NCBI GenBank assembly: GCA_017502305.1
Contig: JAFVVG010000032.1
Span: 1-64,000, forward strand
DNA: 64,000 nucleotides
Direction of reading: 5' to 3'
DNA from: Clostridia bacterium
GTDB taxonomy: Bacteria; Bacillota; Clostridia; Christensenellales; Aristaeellaceae
Part shown: positions 48,557 to 57,141 of the stretch, piece after piece
Position numbering within the stretch: position 1 is the stretch's first letter
How the letters are laid out: each line of letters begins with the position of its first letter
Notes under the pieces: model-generated
Databases searched by the model: none
What the model was told of the DNA's origin: nothing
The model's input: only the letters and a program-made list of their open reading frames with translations
Translations under genes and position numbers: made by a program

Positions 48557-49180
48557 TTATTTTTTGTGGTATTCCTTGCACATGTCCTTCAGTCCGCAGC
48601 TGTCGCACAGGGGGCGCTGGGCCTTGCAGACCCGGCGGCCGTGCCAGATCAGCCAGTGGTGGGCGTCGCACCAGTCGGCCTTGGGAATGGCACGCATGAG
48701 CTGCTTTTCGGTTTCTTCCACCGTTTTGGCGTCGGCCAGGCCCAGGCGGTTGCTGACCCGGAACACGTGGGTGTCCACGGCCAGGGCGGGCACCTTGAAA
48801 GCATTGGCCAGCACCACGTTGGCTGTTTTGCGGCCAACGCCGGGCAGGGCGGTGAGCTCCTCGCGGGTGGCGGGGACTTCGCCGCCGTGGCGGGCGCAGA
48901 GCAGGCGGGAAGCCTCGATGATGTTGCTGGCCTTGCTTTTGAAGCCGCAGCTCTTCACCATGGGGAACAGGTCGTCCAGCTCCGCTTCCGCCATGGCGGC
49001 GGCGTTGGGGTAGCGGGCAAACACGGCGGGAGTCACCTTGTTGACCTGCTTGTCCGTGCACTGGGCAGAGAGCATGGTGGCGATGAGCGTCTCATAGGGA
49101 TTGGTGAAATTCAATTCCGGGCCCGCGTCGGGGTAGAGCTCCTTCAGGGCGGCCAGGATGGCCTTCTTGCTTATGCGCAT
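48557..49180 (-). CDS. nth: Endonuclease III (DNA glycosylase/AP lyase)
   Basis: A 207-residue base-excision-repair enzyme for oxidised pyrimidines. The helix-hairpin-helix LPGVGRKTANVVLANAF carries the catalytic Lys, and the catalytic Asp lies in LAVDTHVFRVSNRLGL. The four-cysteine iron-sulfur loop is CKAQRPLCDSCGLKDMC at the C-terminus. It starts 9 bases after the folT stop on the same transcript, so expression is probably tied to the THF riboswitch upstream of folT. A shared terminator follows. Confidence 0.95.
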   Translation of the reverse strand: MRISKKAILAALKELYPDAGPELNFTNPYETLIATMLSAQCTDKQVNKVTPAVFARYPNAAAMAEAELDDLFPMVKSCGFKSKASNIIEASRLLCARHGGEVPATREELTALPGVGRKTANVVLANAFKVPALAVDTHVFRVSNRLGLADAKTVEETEKQLMRAIPKADWCDAHHWLIWHGRRVCKAQRPLCDSCGLKDMCKEYHKK

Positions 49181-49189
49181 GGTATCACA

Positions 49190-49705
49190 TCATTTCAGCG
49201 AGATTTTGGCTTTGTCCAGACCCTTGAGCAGCAGGAAGCCCAGGATGATGTTGGCGGGCGCCTCCACCAGATAGGAGGGTCCACGCAGGGCCACCCAGCC
49301 GAAATAGCCCCGGCCATTGGCTGAGTAAAGAATGCTGAGCCACAGGGAGTTAAGCAGCCAGTTGATGAGCATGGAGACCACCACGGCCACGATGACACGC
49401 CAGAGGGTGAGGCGGCGCTTGTGGAGTATCAAGCCGCAGACCAGGCCCACCAATACGTTGGTGAGGGTGAAGCCGGGGAAGTAGGCGCCCTGGGGAAACA
49501 GGTGTGCGCCGATGAAATCGCCCAGGCCGCCCACCAGCATGGCAGCGGGGGCGCCCAGCAGCCATCCTGCGATGAGAATGGGCTGGAAACCGAAATTGTA
49601 CTGCTTATCAAGGAATGGAACCTGCAAAAGATTGCCAAGGATGACCTGAAGGGCCACCAGCATGGCCGTCAGGGCGATGAAAAGGATCCGACTCTTTTTG
49701 GGCAT
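49190..49705 (-). CDS. folT: Folate-family ECF transporter substrate-binding (S) component
   Basis: A 171-residue membrane protein with about six helices, the S component that captures folate and docks on the shared EcfA1-A2-T module. Family features are LTAMLVALQVILGNLLQVP, QYNFGFQPILIAGWLLG, GGLGDFIGAHLFPQGAYFPG and the C-terminal SYLVEAPANIILGFLLL. A tetrahydrofolate riboswitch in its leader independently supports folate as substrate. The ATG lies 5 T residues after AGGAGG, which sits in the arm of a hairpin. The ECF module genes are at 54554-57041. Confidence 0.92.
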   Translation of the reverse strand: MPKKSRILFIALTAMLVALQVILGNLLQVPFLDKQYNFGFQPILIAGWLLGAPAAMLVGGLGDFIGAHLFPQGAYFPGFTLTNVLVGLVCGLILHKRRLTLWRVIVAVVVSMLINWLLNSLWLSILYSANGRGYFGWVALRGPSYLVEAPANIILGFLLLKGLDKAKISLK

Positions 49706-49743
49706 AAAAACCTCCTGCGAGTAGAATGTTGACTCGCAGGAGG
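49706..49743 (-). promoter_or_regulatory. Riboswitch expression platform: Shine-Dalgarno-sequestering hairpin with T tract
   Basis: On the minus strand CCTCCTGCGAGT pairs perfectly with ACTCGCAGGAGG (9-base loop), followed by TTTTT and then directly the folT ATG. The AGGAGG of the second arm is the folT ribosome binding site. The hairpin could act as a terminator, block translation, or both. Confidence 0.85.
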
Positions 49744-49771
49744 CAGCAAACGCAAGCAGCGGGATGCGCCG

Positions 49772-49871
49772 CAGGCACCGCGGGAACCAGACTGTTGCAG
49801 CCGAAGTTCCCTTCGTTTCATGGCAACTCCCCGTCCATGAACACTTAACGCGCCGGCAGCTACTCTGCCTG
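49772..49871 (-). ncRNA. Tetrahydrofolate (THF) riboswitch aptamer
   Basis: Read on the minus strand, P1 pairs CAGGCA with TGCCTG, and the THF-class conserved stretches occur in order: GAGTAG, GCGTTAAGTG, GGGGAGTTG, AACGAAGGG and GCGGTGCCTGC. It is placed upstream of a folate transporter gene, the usual THF riboswitch context. Confidence 0.9.
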
Positions 49872-49889
49872 ATACGAATCAGTGCCTAC

Positions 49890-49918
49890 ATTGTATACGG
49901 TTTTGGCGGATTTTGCAA
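49890..49918 (-). promoter_or_regulatory. Promoter of the folT-nth transcript
   Basis: On the minus strand TTGCAA, 17-base spacer, TACAAT, directly before the riboswitch. Confidence 0.82.
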
Positions 49919-49946
49919 CCGGTATACAAAGGAAGTGCAAGGGAAA

Positions 49947-51143
49947 TCAGGCGTTGCAGACCAGGTGTTCCAGCACCTTGACCATGGCCTCCATGGCCTC
50001 CACGGTGATCAGCTCCTTGCGGCCATGGAAGTTATAGCCGCCGGTGGACAGGTTGGGGCAGGGCAGGCCCATGAAGGAGAGAGTAGCGCCGTCGGTACCG
50101 CCGCGGATGGGCATGGTGACGGGAGTGATGCCATTGGCGCGGAAGGCCTCCCGGGCCTTCTCCAGGATGTGCGCGTGGGGCTCCACCATTTCCTTCATGT
50201 TGCGGTAGCTGTCGCGGAGGTTGAGCTCCACCGTGCCCTGGCCGTACTTCTGGTTGACGTAATCGGTAATGCGCCGCACAGTTTCCTTGCGGGCGGCGAA
50301 CTTCGCGGCGTCGTGGTCACGGATGATGTAATAAAGAAGAGCGTCCTCTTCATTGCCGGACATTTCGCACAGGTGGTAGAAGCCCTCGTAGCCCTCGGTG
50401 TGGGCAGGGGTTTCGTGGGCGGGAAGCATGGAGGCCCATTCCATGGCGACAAGGGCGGCGTTCTTCATCTGGTTCTTGGCGGAGCCGGGGTGGATGTTCA
50501 CGCCGTGGAAGATGACCTTGCAGCTGGCGGCGTTGAAGTTTTCGTATTCCAGTTCGCCCAGGGCGCCGCCATCCACGGTATAGCCGTATTCCGCGCCGAA
50601 GCCGGGTACGTCGAAGTGATCCGCGCCCCGGCCGATTTCCTCATCGGGGGTAAAGGCCAGGCATACGGTGCAGTGCTCGGGAGCGTCGGGCTTCATGAGC
50701 AGCTCCGCCAGGGCCATGATTTCCGCCACGCCGGCCTTGTCGTCAGCGCCCAGGACGCTCTCGCCATCGGTGACGATGAGCTCCTGGCCGGCCAGATCGG
50801 GCAGAAAATCAAAGCCATCGATCACCACGCCGTTTCGCAGGGTGATGGCCTTGCCGTCATAGTTGGGGATGATCTGGGGATGGGTGGGGCCCACCACGCC
50901 ATCGGAGGTATCCATGTGGGCAATGAGGCCGATGCGGGCGGGGTGATCGCCCTTGGCGGGGATGGTGCCGTAGACATAGCCAAACTGATCCATACGGGCA
51001 TCGGCGATGCCCAAGGCAAGCATTTCCTCCACCAGCAGCTGACCCAGGGTAAGCTGGCCGGGGGTGGAGGGGCAGGTTTCGCTGTTCTCGTTGGAGGTGG
51101 TCTCAACCTGGACATACCGGAGGAAGCGTTCCTTGACAGACAT
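49947..51143 (-). CDS. pepT: Peptidase T (tripeptide aminopeptidase)
   Basis: A 398-residue cytosolic M20B dizinc aminopeptidase that releases the N-terminal residue from tripeptides. Zinc-binding segments are GLIAHMDTSDG, VLGADDKAGVAEIMAL, LAFTPDEEIGRGADHFD, and the C-terminal STGGYNFHGRKE with the last His ligand. The length matches PepT. I start at ATG 51143, 8 bases after AAGGAG; an ATG at 51149 lies too close to it. It follows the FAD oxidoreductase gene by 66 bases and may be the last member of the ECF-truA operon, or have its own promoter, which I cannot see. Confidence 0.95.
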   Translation of the reverse strand: MSVKERFLRYVQVETTSNENSETCPSTPGQLTLGQLLVEEMLALGIADARMDQFGYVYGTIPAKGDHPARIGLIAHMDTSDGVVGPTHPQIIPNYDGKAITLRNGVVIDGFDFLPDLAGQELIVTDGESVLGADDKAGVAEIMALAELLMKPDAPEHCTVCLAFTPDEEIGRGADHFDVPGFGAEYGYTVDGGALGELEYENFNAASCKVIFHGVNIHPGSAKNQMKNAALVAMEWASMLPAHETPAHTEGYEGFYHLCEMSGNEEDALLYYIIRDHDAAKFAARKETVRRITDYVNQKYGQGTVELNLRDSYRNMKEMVEPHAHILEKAREAFRANGITPVTMPIRGGTDGATLSFMGLPCPNLSTGGYNFHGRKELITVEAMEAMVKVLEHLVCNA

Positions 51144-51209
51144 GGTCATCTCTCCTTATTCAATGTATATGCGGTTCATCGGGACATCGTAAATGGGATT
51201 ACGGCAGGG

Positions 51210-52805
51210 TCAACACTGGCTCCTCTCCAGGGCGGCCCAGGCGGCGGCAATGCCGTCCACCGCCGCGCTGACGATGCCGCCGGCATAGCCCGCGCCTTCA
51301 CCCACAGGGAAGAGGCCGTCCAGCCTGTCGGCCAGGTAGTCGGCACCACGGGGCAGGCGCACAGGGGAGGAGGAGCGGGTCTCCACGCCGGTAAGCACGG
51401 CATCGGGATGAGCGAAGCCATGGAGCTGCTTATCCATTTGCGTGATGCCCAGGCGCAGGTCGCTGATGATGAAATCCGGCAGGCAGGAGCGCAGGTCGGC
51501 GGGGGTCACGCCGGGCTGATAGGTGGGCTGCACCTCGCCCAGGCGGGTGGAGGCGCGGCCCTGGAGGAAATCCTCCACACGCTGCACGGGGGCGCGGAAA
51601 TCTCCGCCGCCGGCGCGGTAGGCGGCCTGCTCGATGCTGCGCTGCCACACAAAGCCGGAAAGGGGATGATCATCGCCAAAATCAACGGGATTCACGCCCA
51701 CCAGCAGGGCGGCGTTGGCGTTGCGGCCGTCACGGGCGTGGTAGCTCATGCCGTTGACCACCAGGCCCCCGGGCTGGGACGCCGCGGCGATGACCTCGCC
51801 GCCGGGACACATGCAGAAGGTGTACACGCCCCGGCCATCGGGGGTGCGAACGTTGAGCTTGTAATCCGCCGCGTGGAGAGCAGGGTGTCCGGAAAAACGG
51901 CCGTACTGGCTGTGGTTGATAAGCTGCTGGGGGTGCTCGATGCGCACGCCCATGGCGAAGGGCTTCTGCACCATGGTGACGCCCTGCTGGAACAGGGTTT
52001 GGATGGTGTCGCGGGCGCTGTGGCCGATGGCCAGGAGCACGGTGTCGGTAAGGATTTCCTCGGTGACGTCATCATGCTGCACGGTGACACCCTCCACGTG
52101 CTGACCATGGAGGATCAGGCCGGTAAGCCGGGTCTCGAAACGGACTTCGCCGCCCAGGGAGATGATCTCGTTGCGGATGGAGGCCACCACGCCCTTGAGC
52201 TTATCCGTGCCGATATGGGGCTTTTGCAGGAAAAGGATTTCCTCCGGCGCGCCGTGGCGGACGAAGGTTTCCAGCACCGTGCGCTGGTGGGGAGACTTGA
52301 TGCCCGTGGTGAGCTTGCCATCGGAGAAAGCGCCGGCGCCGCCCTCGCCAAACTGCACGTTGCTGTTGGGGTCGAGGGCGCCATTCTTCATCATGGCATG
52401 CACGTCATTGGTGCGCTTGTCAACGCTGCGGCCGCGCTCGATGAGGATCGGGTTGGCCCCGGCCCTGGCCAGGGTCAGCGCGGCAAACAGGCCCGCCGGG
52501 CCAGCGCCCACCACCACCGGCGGACGGCGGAAGGCAGCGGCGGGCAGGGGCGGCTCACGCTTGGGAATGACCTTTGTGGCCACGCCGTTTTTCAGCCGGC
52601 GGAGCAGGTCGTCCTCGTTTTTCACGCGAACGTCCAGGGAGAGGACAAAGTGCACGTCGCCCTTGTCACGGGCGTCGATGGACTTCTTCACCAGGACGAT
52701 GGACTGCACCTGACCGGCGGTGACCTTCAGCTTGCGGCAGACCATGGCCAGGAGGTCGTCGTCGGTATAGGAAAGGGGCAGGGAAAGATTGACTAAGCGG
52801 AGCAT
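51210..52805 (-). CDS. FAD-dependent oxidoreductase (COG2509-type dehydrogenase)
   Basis: A 531-residue flavoprotein. An N-terminal domain of about 90 residues (LRLVNLSLPLSYTDDDLLAM; KKSIDARDKGDVHFVLSLDV) precedes the FAD-binding Rossmann fold VVVGAGPAGLFAALTLARAG near 97-116 with ILIERG. Later come QFGEGGAGAFSDGKLTTG and CMCPGGEVIAAASQPGG, and near the C-terminus FPVGEGAGYAGGIVSAAVDG. This is the pattern of the widespread, poorly characterised FAD-dependent dehydrogenase family COG2509; the substrate is unknown. AAAGGAG precedes the ATG. It lies 21 bases after the phosphoesterase gene, probably in the same operon. Confidence 0.9.
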   Translation of the reverse strand: MLRLVNLSLPLSYTDDDLLAMVCRKLKVTAGQVQSIVLVKKSIDARDKGDVHFVLSLDVRVKNEDDLLRRLKNGVATKVIPKREPPLPAAAFRRPPVVVGAGPAGLFAALTLARAGANPILIERGRSVDKRTNDVHAMMKNGALDPNSNVQFGEGGAGAFSDGKLTTGIKSPHQRTVLETFVRHGAPEEILFLQKPHIGTDKLKGVVASIRNEIISLGGEVRFETRLTGLILHGQHVEGVTVQHDDVTEEILTDTVLLAIGHSARDTIQTLFQQGVTMVQKPFAMGVRIEHPQQLINHSQYGRFSGHPALHAADYKLNVRTPDGRGVYTFCMCPGGEVIAAASQPGGLVVNGMSYHARDGRNANAALLVGVNPVDFGDDHPLSGFVWQRSIEQAAYRAGGGDFRAPVQRVEDFLQGRASTRLGEVQPTYQPGVTPADLRSCLPDFIISDLRLGITQMDKQLHGFAHPDAVLTGVETRSSSPVRLPRGADYLADRLDGLFPVGEGAGYAGGIVSAAVDGIAAAWAALERSQC

Positions 52806-52826
52806 GAGAAACTCCTTTCGGTGATA

Positions 52827-53771
52827 TCAGCGGACGAAAAGCTCGGGCCAGCGAAGGGGCGCGGCGGTGAGCCATTCCTCATAGGCGGCCTGCCAGGTAT
52901 CCCTTGCGAAGGGGCGGCGGGGATCGCCGATGCGGTTGGCGTATTCCTCCGTGAGGGTAAGGAAAAAGGAGACCTTTTCACGGCAGGTACGCCACTCGGA
53001 GAAGATGATCTCACTCCAGACGCGGGCCTCCTGATAGTGACTGGTGGTTTTGACCCGGGCAATGAGGGCTTCCACATCGTAGGGGATGCGGCGCTCCTCC
53101 ACCTGCACATGACCACCATCGATGGTGAGCAGGGTGTAGCAGGCGGCAAAGTCGCCGCAGTCCAGGGGCAGGCCGCAGGAGCCGGGGTTCACCAGCCAGC
53201 GGCCATCGAAGCAGCCGTGGGTCTGGATGTGGTTGTGGGCAAAGACATACACGCCCGCGTCCAGGGCGGAAACGGCGCTGCGGCAGGTTTCGTCCTGGGT
53301 CATGAGGCGGCGGAAATCGGCGAGGAGATCTTCATGGGACAGGGGTTTGTGGGGGAAACGCCCCGGCAGCACGCTGGTGCGGAAGCTGGCGTGCAGGGCC
53401 TTGCCCAGGAAGACGGTGGAGGCGTGAGCCATGCGCACAGGCACCCCCTGACAGGAGAAGGAAAGCTCCTCGGGCAGGGCGTCCAGCCAGGCCTTGTTAT
53501 CGGCGGAAAGGCTGCGGGCGCACCAGCGGGAGGCCTCGAACTGACCGTCGTCGTTATTGGGAAGATCCAGGTGGTTTTCGTCGTTTCCACGGATGACATG
53601 GGCATTGGGCAGCTGCCGCAGGACCGTGATGACATCGTTGGCCCAGGGCGCGCTGATGCAATAATCCCCGGCCAGCAGGTAGCCGTCCACGTGGTGGACC
53701 CGGGCGTCGTCCAGAACAAGGCGCAGGGCGGGGGCATTGCCGTGAATATCGCCGATGACTGCGTATTTCAT
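52827..53771 (-). CDS. Calcineurin-type metallophosphoesterase
   Basis: A 314-residue metallophosphatase. The metal ligands are seen in YAVIGDIHGNAPAL (D-x-H), YLLAGDYCISAP (GD), IRGNDENHL (GN[HD]-like), FAHNHIQTHG and LVNPGSCGLPLD. This is the YfcE/MJ0936-like class with a family of broad substrates. A helical extension of about 100 residues follows the catalytic domain (about 215-314). ATG follows GAGGATTAACCC located in the end of truA, 3 bases after its stop, so it is translationally linked to truA. Confidence 0.9.
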   Translation of the reverse strand: MKYAVIGDIHGNAPALRLVLDDARVHHVDGYLLAGDYCISAPWANDVITVLRQLPNAHVIRGNDENHLDLPNNDDGQFEASRWCARSLSADNKAWLDALPEELSFSCQGVPVRMAHASTVFLGKALHASFRTSVLPGRFPHKPLSHEDLLADFRRLMTQDETCRSAVSALDAGVYVFAHNHIQTHGCFDGRWLVNPGSCGLPLDCGDFAACYTLLTIDGGHVQVEERRIPYDVEALIARVKTTSHYQEARVWSEIIFSEWRTCREKVSFFLTLTEEYANRIGDPRRPFARDTWQAAYEEWLTAAPLRWPELFVR

Positions 53772-53774
53772 GGG

Positions 53775-54557
53775 TTAATCCTCGTGCCAGCGGATGGCTT
53801 CAGGCAGGGTGAAGGCAGCCTGCGGATAGTCCACCCGGGTGAGCTCCAGGCCGTGGGGCGGGGCTGTCACGCCCAAATCCAGCCGGTTGAGACTGGCAAT
53901 GGCCTGGGTGAAGGCATCCTCGCCCCGGCGATGGTGGCCGATCTCGATCAGCGTGCCGGCGATGATGCGCACCATGTTGTACAGGAAGGCGTCGCCCTCA
54001 ATGGTGAGGGTGAAGTCATCGCCCTGCTGGGTGATTTCCACCTTGTGAATGGTGCGGATGGTGGTCTTCGCCGTGCCGCCGCTGGCCTGGAAGGCGGCGA
54101 AATCGTGCTTGCCCAGGAGGGCCTGGGCGGCCCGCTGCATGGGAGCCAGGTCGAGAGGAACCGGCACATGTACGTGGGTGTTGCGGCGGATGGCGCTGCC
54201 GTGGCGGGTGTTGATGATGCGGTAGGTATACTGCTTGCCGCAGGTCATGAACCGGGCGTGGAAATCTGCGGGAACCTCACGGCCGGTGAGAACGCGGATA
54301 TCCGGGGGCAGCATGGTGTTGAGCACAAAGGGATACTTCTCAGGCGGAATGGAGGATTCCGTGTCGAAATGCACGGCCTGGCCGTGGGCATGGACGCCGG
54401 CATCGGTGCGGCTGGCGCCGGTGACCACGATATGCTCGTGGGTGGCCTGACGGAGTGCTTCCTCCAGCACCTGCTGCACGGCCAGACCGTTGATCTGCCG
54501 CTGCCAGCCGGCATAATTCGTGCCGTCGTATTCGACGGTCAGCAGAATGCGCTTCAC
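53775..54557 (-). CDS. truA: tRNA pseudouridine synthase A
   Basis: A 260-residue enzyme that makes pseudouridines 38-40 in tRNA anticodon arms. The catalytic Asp lies in GASRTDAGVHAHGQAVHF near residue 53. RILLTVEYDGTNYAGWQRQ at the start and GDAFLYNMVRIIAGTLIEIG late in the protein are diagnostic. The ATG overlaps the ecfT stop by 4 bases. The order ecfA1-ecfA2-ecfT-truA is the classic Firmicutes arrangement. Confidence 0.97.
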   Translation of the reverse strand: MKRILLTVEYDGTNYAGWQRQINGLAVQQVLEEALRQATHEHIVVTGASRTDAGVHAHGQAVHFDTESSIPPEKYPFVLNTMLPPDIRVLTGREVPADFHARFMTCGKQYTYRIINTRHGSAIRRNTHVHVPVPLDLAPMQRAAQALLGKHDFAAFQASGGTAKTTIRTIHKVEITQQGDDFTLTIEGDAFLYNMVRIIAGTLIEIGHHRRGEDAFTQAIASLNRLDLGVTAPPHGLELTRVDYPQAAFTLPEAIRWHED

Positions 54558-55357
54558 AGGATGATGCCCTCCACCACAATCAGCAGGATCAGCCCGGCCA
54601 TGGCGGCGCAGGCGATGAAATCCTTCTGGGTGATCTTCAAAACACGCAGGCGGGTGCGGTGCTCGCCGCCGTGGTAGCAGCGGGCCTCCATGGCCATGGC
54701 CAGGTCACCGGCCCGGCGGAAAGCGCTGACGAACAGCGGTACCAGGAGCGGCACCATGGCCTTGGCACGCTGGAGCAGGTTGCCGGACTCGAAATCCGCG
54801 CCGCGGGCCATCTGTGCCTTCTGGATTTTATCGGTTTCCTCCAGCAGGGTGGGGATGAACCGCAGGGCGATGGACATCATCATGCCCAGCTCGTGGGCGG
54901 GAAAGTGGAAGCGCTTCAGGGGGGAGAGCAGCATTTCGATGCCATCGGAAAGCATGATGGGGGAAGTGGTCAGCGTGAGCAGGGATGTGCCCACCACCAG
55001 GAACATCAGGCGCAGGGAATAATGCACGGCCTGGGAAAGACCCTGATGGGTGATGTGGATGAAGCCCAGGCGGATGAGGGTGGTGCCTTCCGTGGAGAAG
55101 AAGAGGTTCAAAAGGAAGGTAAGCACCAGGATGAACCGCAGGGGCTTGAGGCCCTTGGTCAGCATTCTGAAGGGGATGTTGGCCATGCGGGAGGTGAGGT
55201 ACACAAAGCCCAGCACAATGGCATAGCCCACCAGGGAATGCACCATGAACACCGCCACGATGAAGGCGATGGTCAGAACAATTTTGATACGGGGGTCCAG
55301 CCGGTGGACGAAGCTGTCCACAGGATAGTACTGGCCCATGGTGATGTTTTTCAGCAC
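54554..55357 (-). CDS. ecfT: ECF transporter transmembrane component EcfT
   Basis: A 267-residue membrane protein with several helices that couples the EcfA ATPases to interchangeable S components such as FolT. Start segment GQYYPVDSFVHRLDPRIK and the two coupling-helix motifs with Ala-Arg-Gly (AQMARGADFESG and AMEARCYHGGE) are as in the family. The start is probably GTG at 55357, placed 7 bases after GGAGGTC; an ATG at 55375 would include the ribosome binding site in the coding region. The start overlaps the ecfA2 end by 7 bases. Confidence 0.94.
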   Translation of the reverse strand: MLKNITMGQYYPVDSFVHRLDPRIKIVLTIAFIVAVFMVHSLVGYAIVLGFVYLTSRMANIPFRMLTKGLKPLRFILVLTFLLNLFFSTEGTTLIRLGFIHITHQGLSQAVHYSLRLMFLVVGTSLLTLTTSPIMLSDGIEMLLSPLKRFHFPAHELGMMMSIALRFIPTLLEETDKIQKAQMARGADFESGNLLQRAKAMVPLLVPLFVSAFRRAGDLAMAMEARCYHGGEHRTRLRVLKITQKDFIACAAMAGLILLIVVEGIIL

Positions 55358-56214
55358 GGGGAGACCTCCTTCCACTTGGCAAGCAGCGCCTCACGGAGCT
55401 GGTCGGGGGTATAGAGGTCGTCGGGAAGATCGATGCCCTTTTCACGCAGCACGGCGCAGAGCTTGGCGGCTTCCGGCACGCCCAGGTGGATCTTTTCCAT
55501 CATCTCCACCTGGCGGAAGATTTCCCGGGGAGTGCCGGTGGCGACCACTTCACCCTTGCTCATGACAATGAGCCGGGTGGCCAGGCGGGCCACGTCGTCC
55601 ATGGAATGGGAAACCATGATGACGGTCACGCCGCCCTGGGCATGAAGATCCCGCACCATAGAGAGAATACGGTCGCGGCCCTTGGGGTCAAGGCCGGCGG
55701 TGGGCTCGTCCAGGATGAGCACCTTGGGCTCCATGGCCAGCACGCCGGCGATGGCCACCCGGCGCATCTGGCCGCCGGAAAGCTCAAAGGGGCTGCGCTC
55801 AGCGTATTTGTCGTAATCCAGGTGCACATGGGCCATGGCACGGCGCACACGCTGGTCGATCTCCTCATCGCTCAGACCCAGGTTCTTGGGGCCGAAGGCG
55901 ATGTCCTTGGCCACGGTTTCCTCGAAAAGCTGATATTCGGGGTACTGGAACACAAGGCCAACCTTCTGGCGGATGCGGCGGCGGTCGGTCTTTTCGCCGT
56001 TGAGATCCTCGCCGTCGATGAGGATCTGCCCGTCGGTGGGCTTGAGCAGACCGTTGAGGTGCTGCACCAGGGTACTTTTGCCGCTGCCGGTGTGACCGAT
56101 GACGGCGATGAACTCACCATCCTCAATGGTGAGGTTCACACCCCGGATGGCCGTGGCCTGGAAGGCGCTGCCCTCGGAATAGGTATGCGTGACGTTGTTC
56201 AGTCGGATGGGCAT
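55351..56214 (-). CDS. ecfA2: ECF transporter ATPase EcfA2
   Basis: A 287-residue ABC ATPase. Walker A is GHTGSGKSTL, Q-loop VFQYPEYQLFE, signature LSGGQMRR, Walker B VLILDEPTAG, and the switch His is in VSHSMDD. VFQYPEYQLFEE and the acidic DEEID segment are typical of EcfA2 compared with EcfA1. ATG 56214 lies 11 bases after AGGAGGTG and overlaps the ecfA1 end by 16 bases. It forms the A1-A2 heterodimer that powers vitamin uptake by group II ECF transporters. Confidence 0.95.
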   Translation of the reverse strand: MPIRLNNVTHTYSEGSAFQATAIRGVNLTIEDGEFIAVIGHTGSGKSTLVQHLNGLLKPTDGQILIDGEDLNGEKTDRRRIRQKVGLVFQYPEYQLFEETVAKDIAFGPKNLGLSDEEIDQRVRRAMAHVHLDYDKYAERSPFELSGGQMRRVAIAGVLAMEPKVLILDEPTAGLDPKGRDRILSMVRDLHAQGGVTVIMVSHSMDDVARLATRLIVMSKGEVVATGTPREIFRQVEMMEKIHLGVPEAAKLCAVLREKGIDLPDDLYTPDQLREALLAKWKEVSPC

Positions 56215-57041
56215 AGCAGCTTGCACACCTCCTGGGCCATTTCTTCTACGGTAAGCACATCCTGGGGAATGGGCATGCCGCCCTTGCGCAGCTCGGCGGC
56301 CAGGGCGGTCATGTGAGGAACGTCCAGGTGGAGGTCACGCATCTCGTCGATGTGCTGGAAGACCTCACGGGGCGAGCCCATGCGGGCGATGCGGCCCTGG
56401 TTGACGACCACCACACGGTCGGCCTGGGCGGCTTCCTCCATGAAGTGGGTGATCCACACCACGGTGATGCCCTTCTGCCGGTTGAGGCGCCGCACGGTGT
56501 CCAGTACCTCCTTGCGCCCGGAGGGATCCAGCATGGCGGTGGCTTCATCGGCGATGATCACAGAGGGCTCCATGGCCAGGATGCCGGCGATGGCCACACG
56601 CTGCTTCTGACCGCCGGAGAGCATATGGGGCGCGCTGTCGGCAAACTCGTTCATGCGCACGGCGGCCAGGGCGGATTCGATGCGGGCGGGCATGTCCTCG
56701 GTGGGGACGCCCAGGTTTTCCAGGCCAAAGGCCACGTCTTCCTTCACCACGGTGGCTACGATCTGGTTATCCGGGTTCTGGAAGATCATGCCGGCCTGCT
56801 GGCGGATATCCCAGACGCGGCTTTCATCGCGGGTGTCCAGCCCGCAGACGATGACGGCACCCTCGGTGGGGATATATAAGGCGTTGAGCAGCTTGGCCAG
56901 GGTGGATTTGCCGGAGCCGTTATGCCCCAGCACAGCCACGAACTCGCCGGGCTGCACCTTCATGTCGATACTGGTGAGGGCGGGGTCAGCCCCTTCCTCG
57001 TAGGTGAAGGACACCTGATCGACCTTGATTCTCTCGTCCAT
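56199..57041 (-). CDS. ecfA1: ECF transporter ATPase EcfA1
   Basis: A 280-residue ABC ATPase. Walker A is GHNGSGKSTLAKL, Q-loop MIFQNPDNQIV, signature LSGGQKQR, Walker B VIIADEATAML, and the switch His is in WITHFMEE. MIFQNPDNQIVATVVKEDVA is the usual EcfA1 marker. ATG 57041 lies 8 bases after AAGGAG. First gene of the operon ecfA1-ecfA2-ecfT-truA, transcribed from the consensus promoter at 57080-57108. The module serves folT here and probably other S components elsewhere in the genome. Confidence 0.95.
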   Translation of the reverse strand: MDERIKVDQVSFTYEEGADPALTSIDMKVQPGEFVAVLGHNGSGKSTLAKLLNALYIPTEGAVIVCGLDTRDESRVWDIRQQAGMIFQNPDNQIVATVVKEDVAFGLENLGVPTEDMPARIESALAAVRMNEFADSAPHMLSGGQKQRVAIAGILAMEPSVIIADEATAMLDPSGRKEVLDTVRRLNRQKGITVVWITHFMEEAAQADRVVVVNQGRIARMGSPREVFQHIDEMRDLHLDVPHMTALAAELRKGGMPIPQDVLTVEEMAQEVCKLLCPSD

Positions 57042-57079
57042 GGTAATCTCCTTGAAATAAGCATAATATACCATCCGTT

Positions 57080-57108
57080 ATTGTACCACACAGGGCATAA
57101 AGTAGCAA
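57080..57108 (-). promoter_or_regulatory. Promoter of the ECF-truA operon
   Basis: On the minus strand TTGCTA, 17-base spacer ending TGG, TACAAT (extended -10). Confidence 0.8.
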
Positions 57109-57141
57109 GTGAAAAGGCAGGATATTCCCGGAGGTAAAATC

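Noticed and set aside
49764..52796. 1,010-codon plus-strand frame opposite pepT and the FAD oxidoreductase
   Set aside because: It spans two unrelated well-recognised genes and the THF riboswitch, which no real gene would do.
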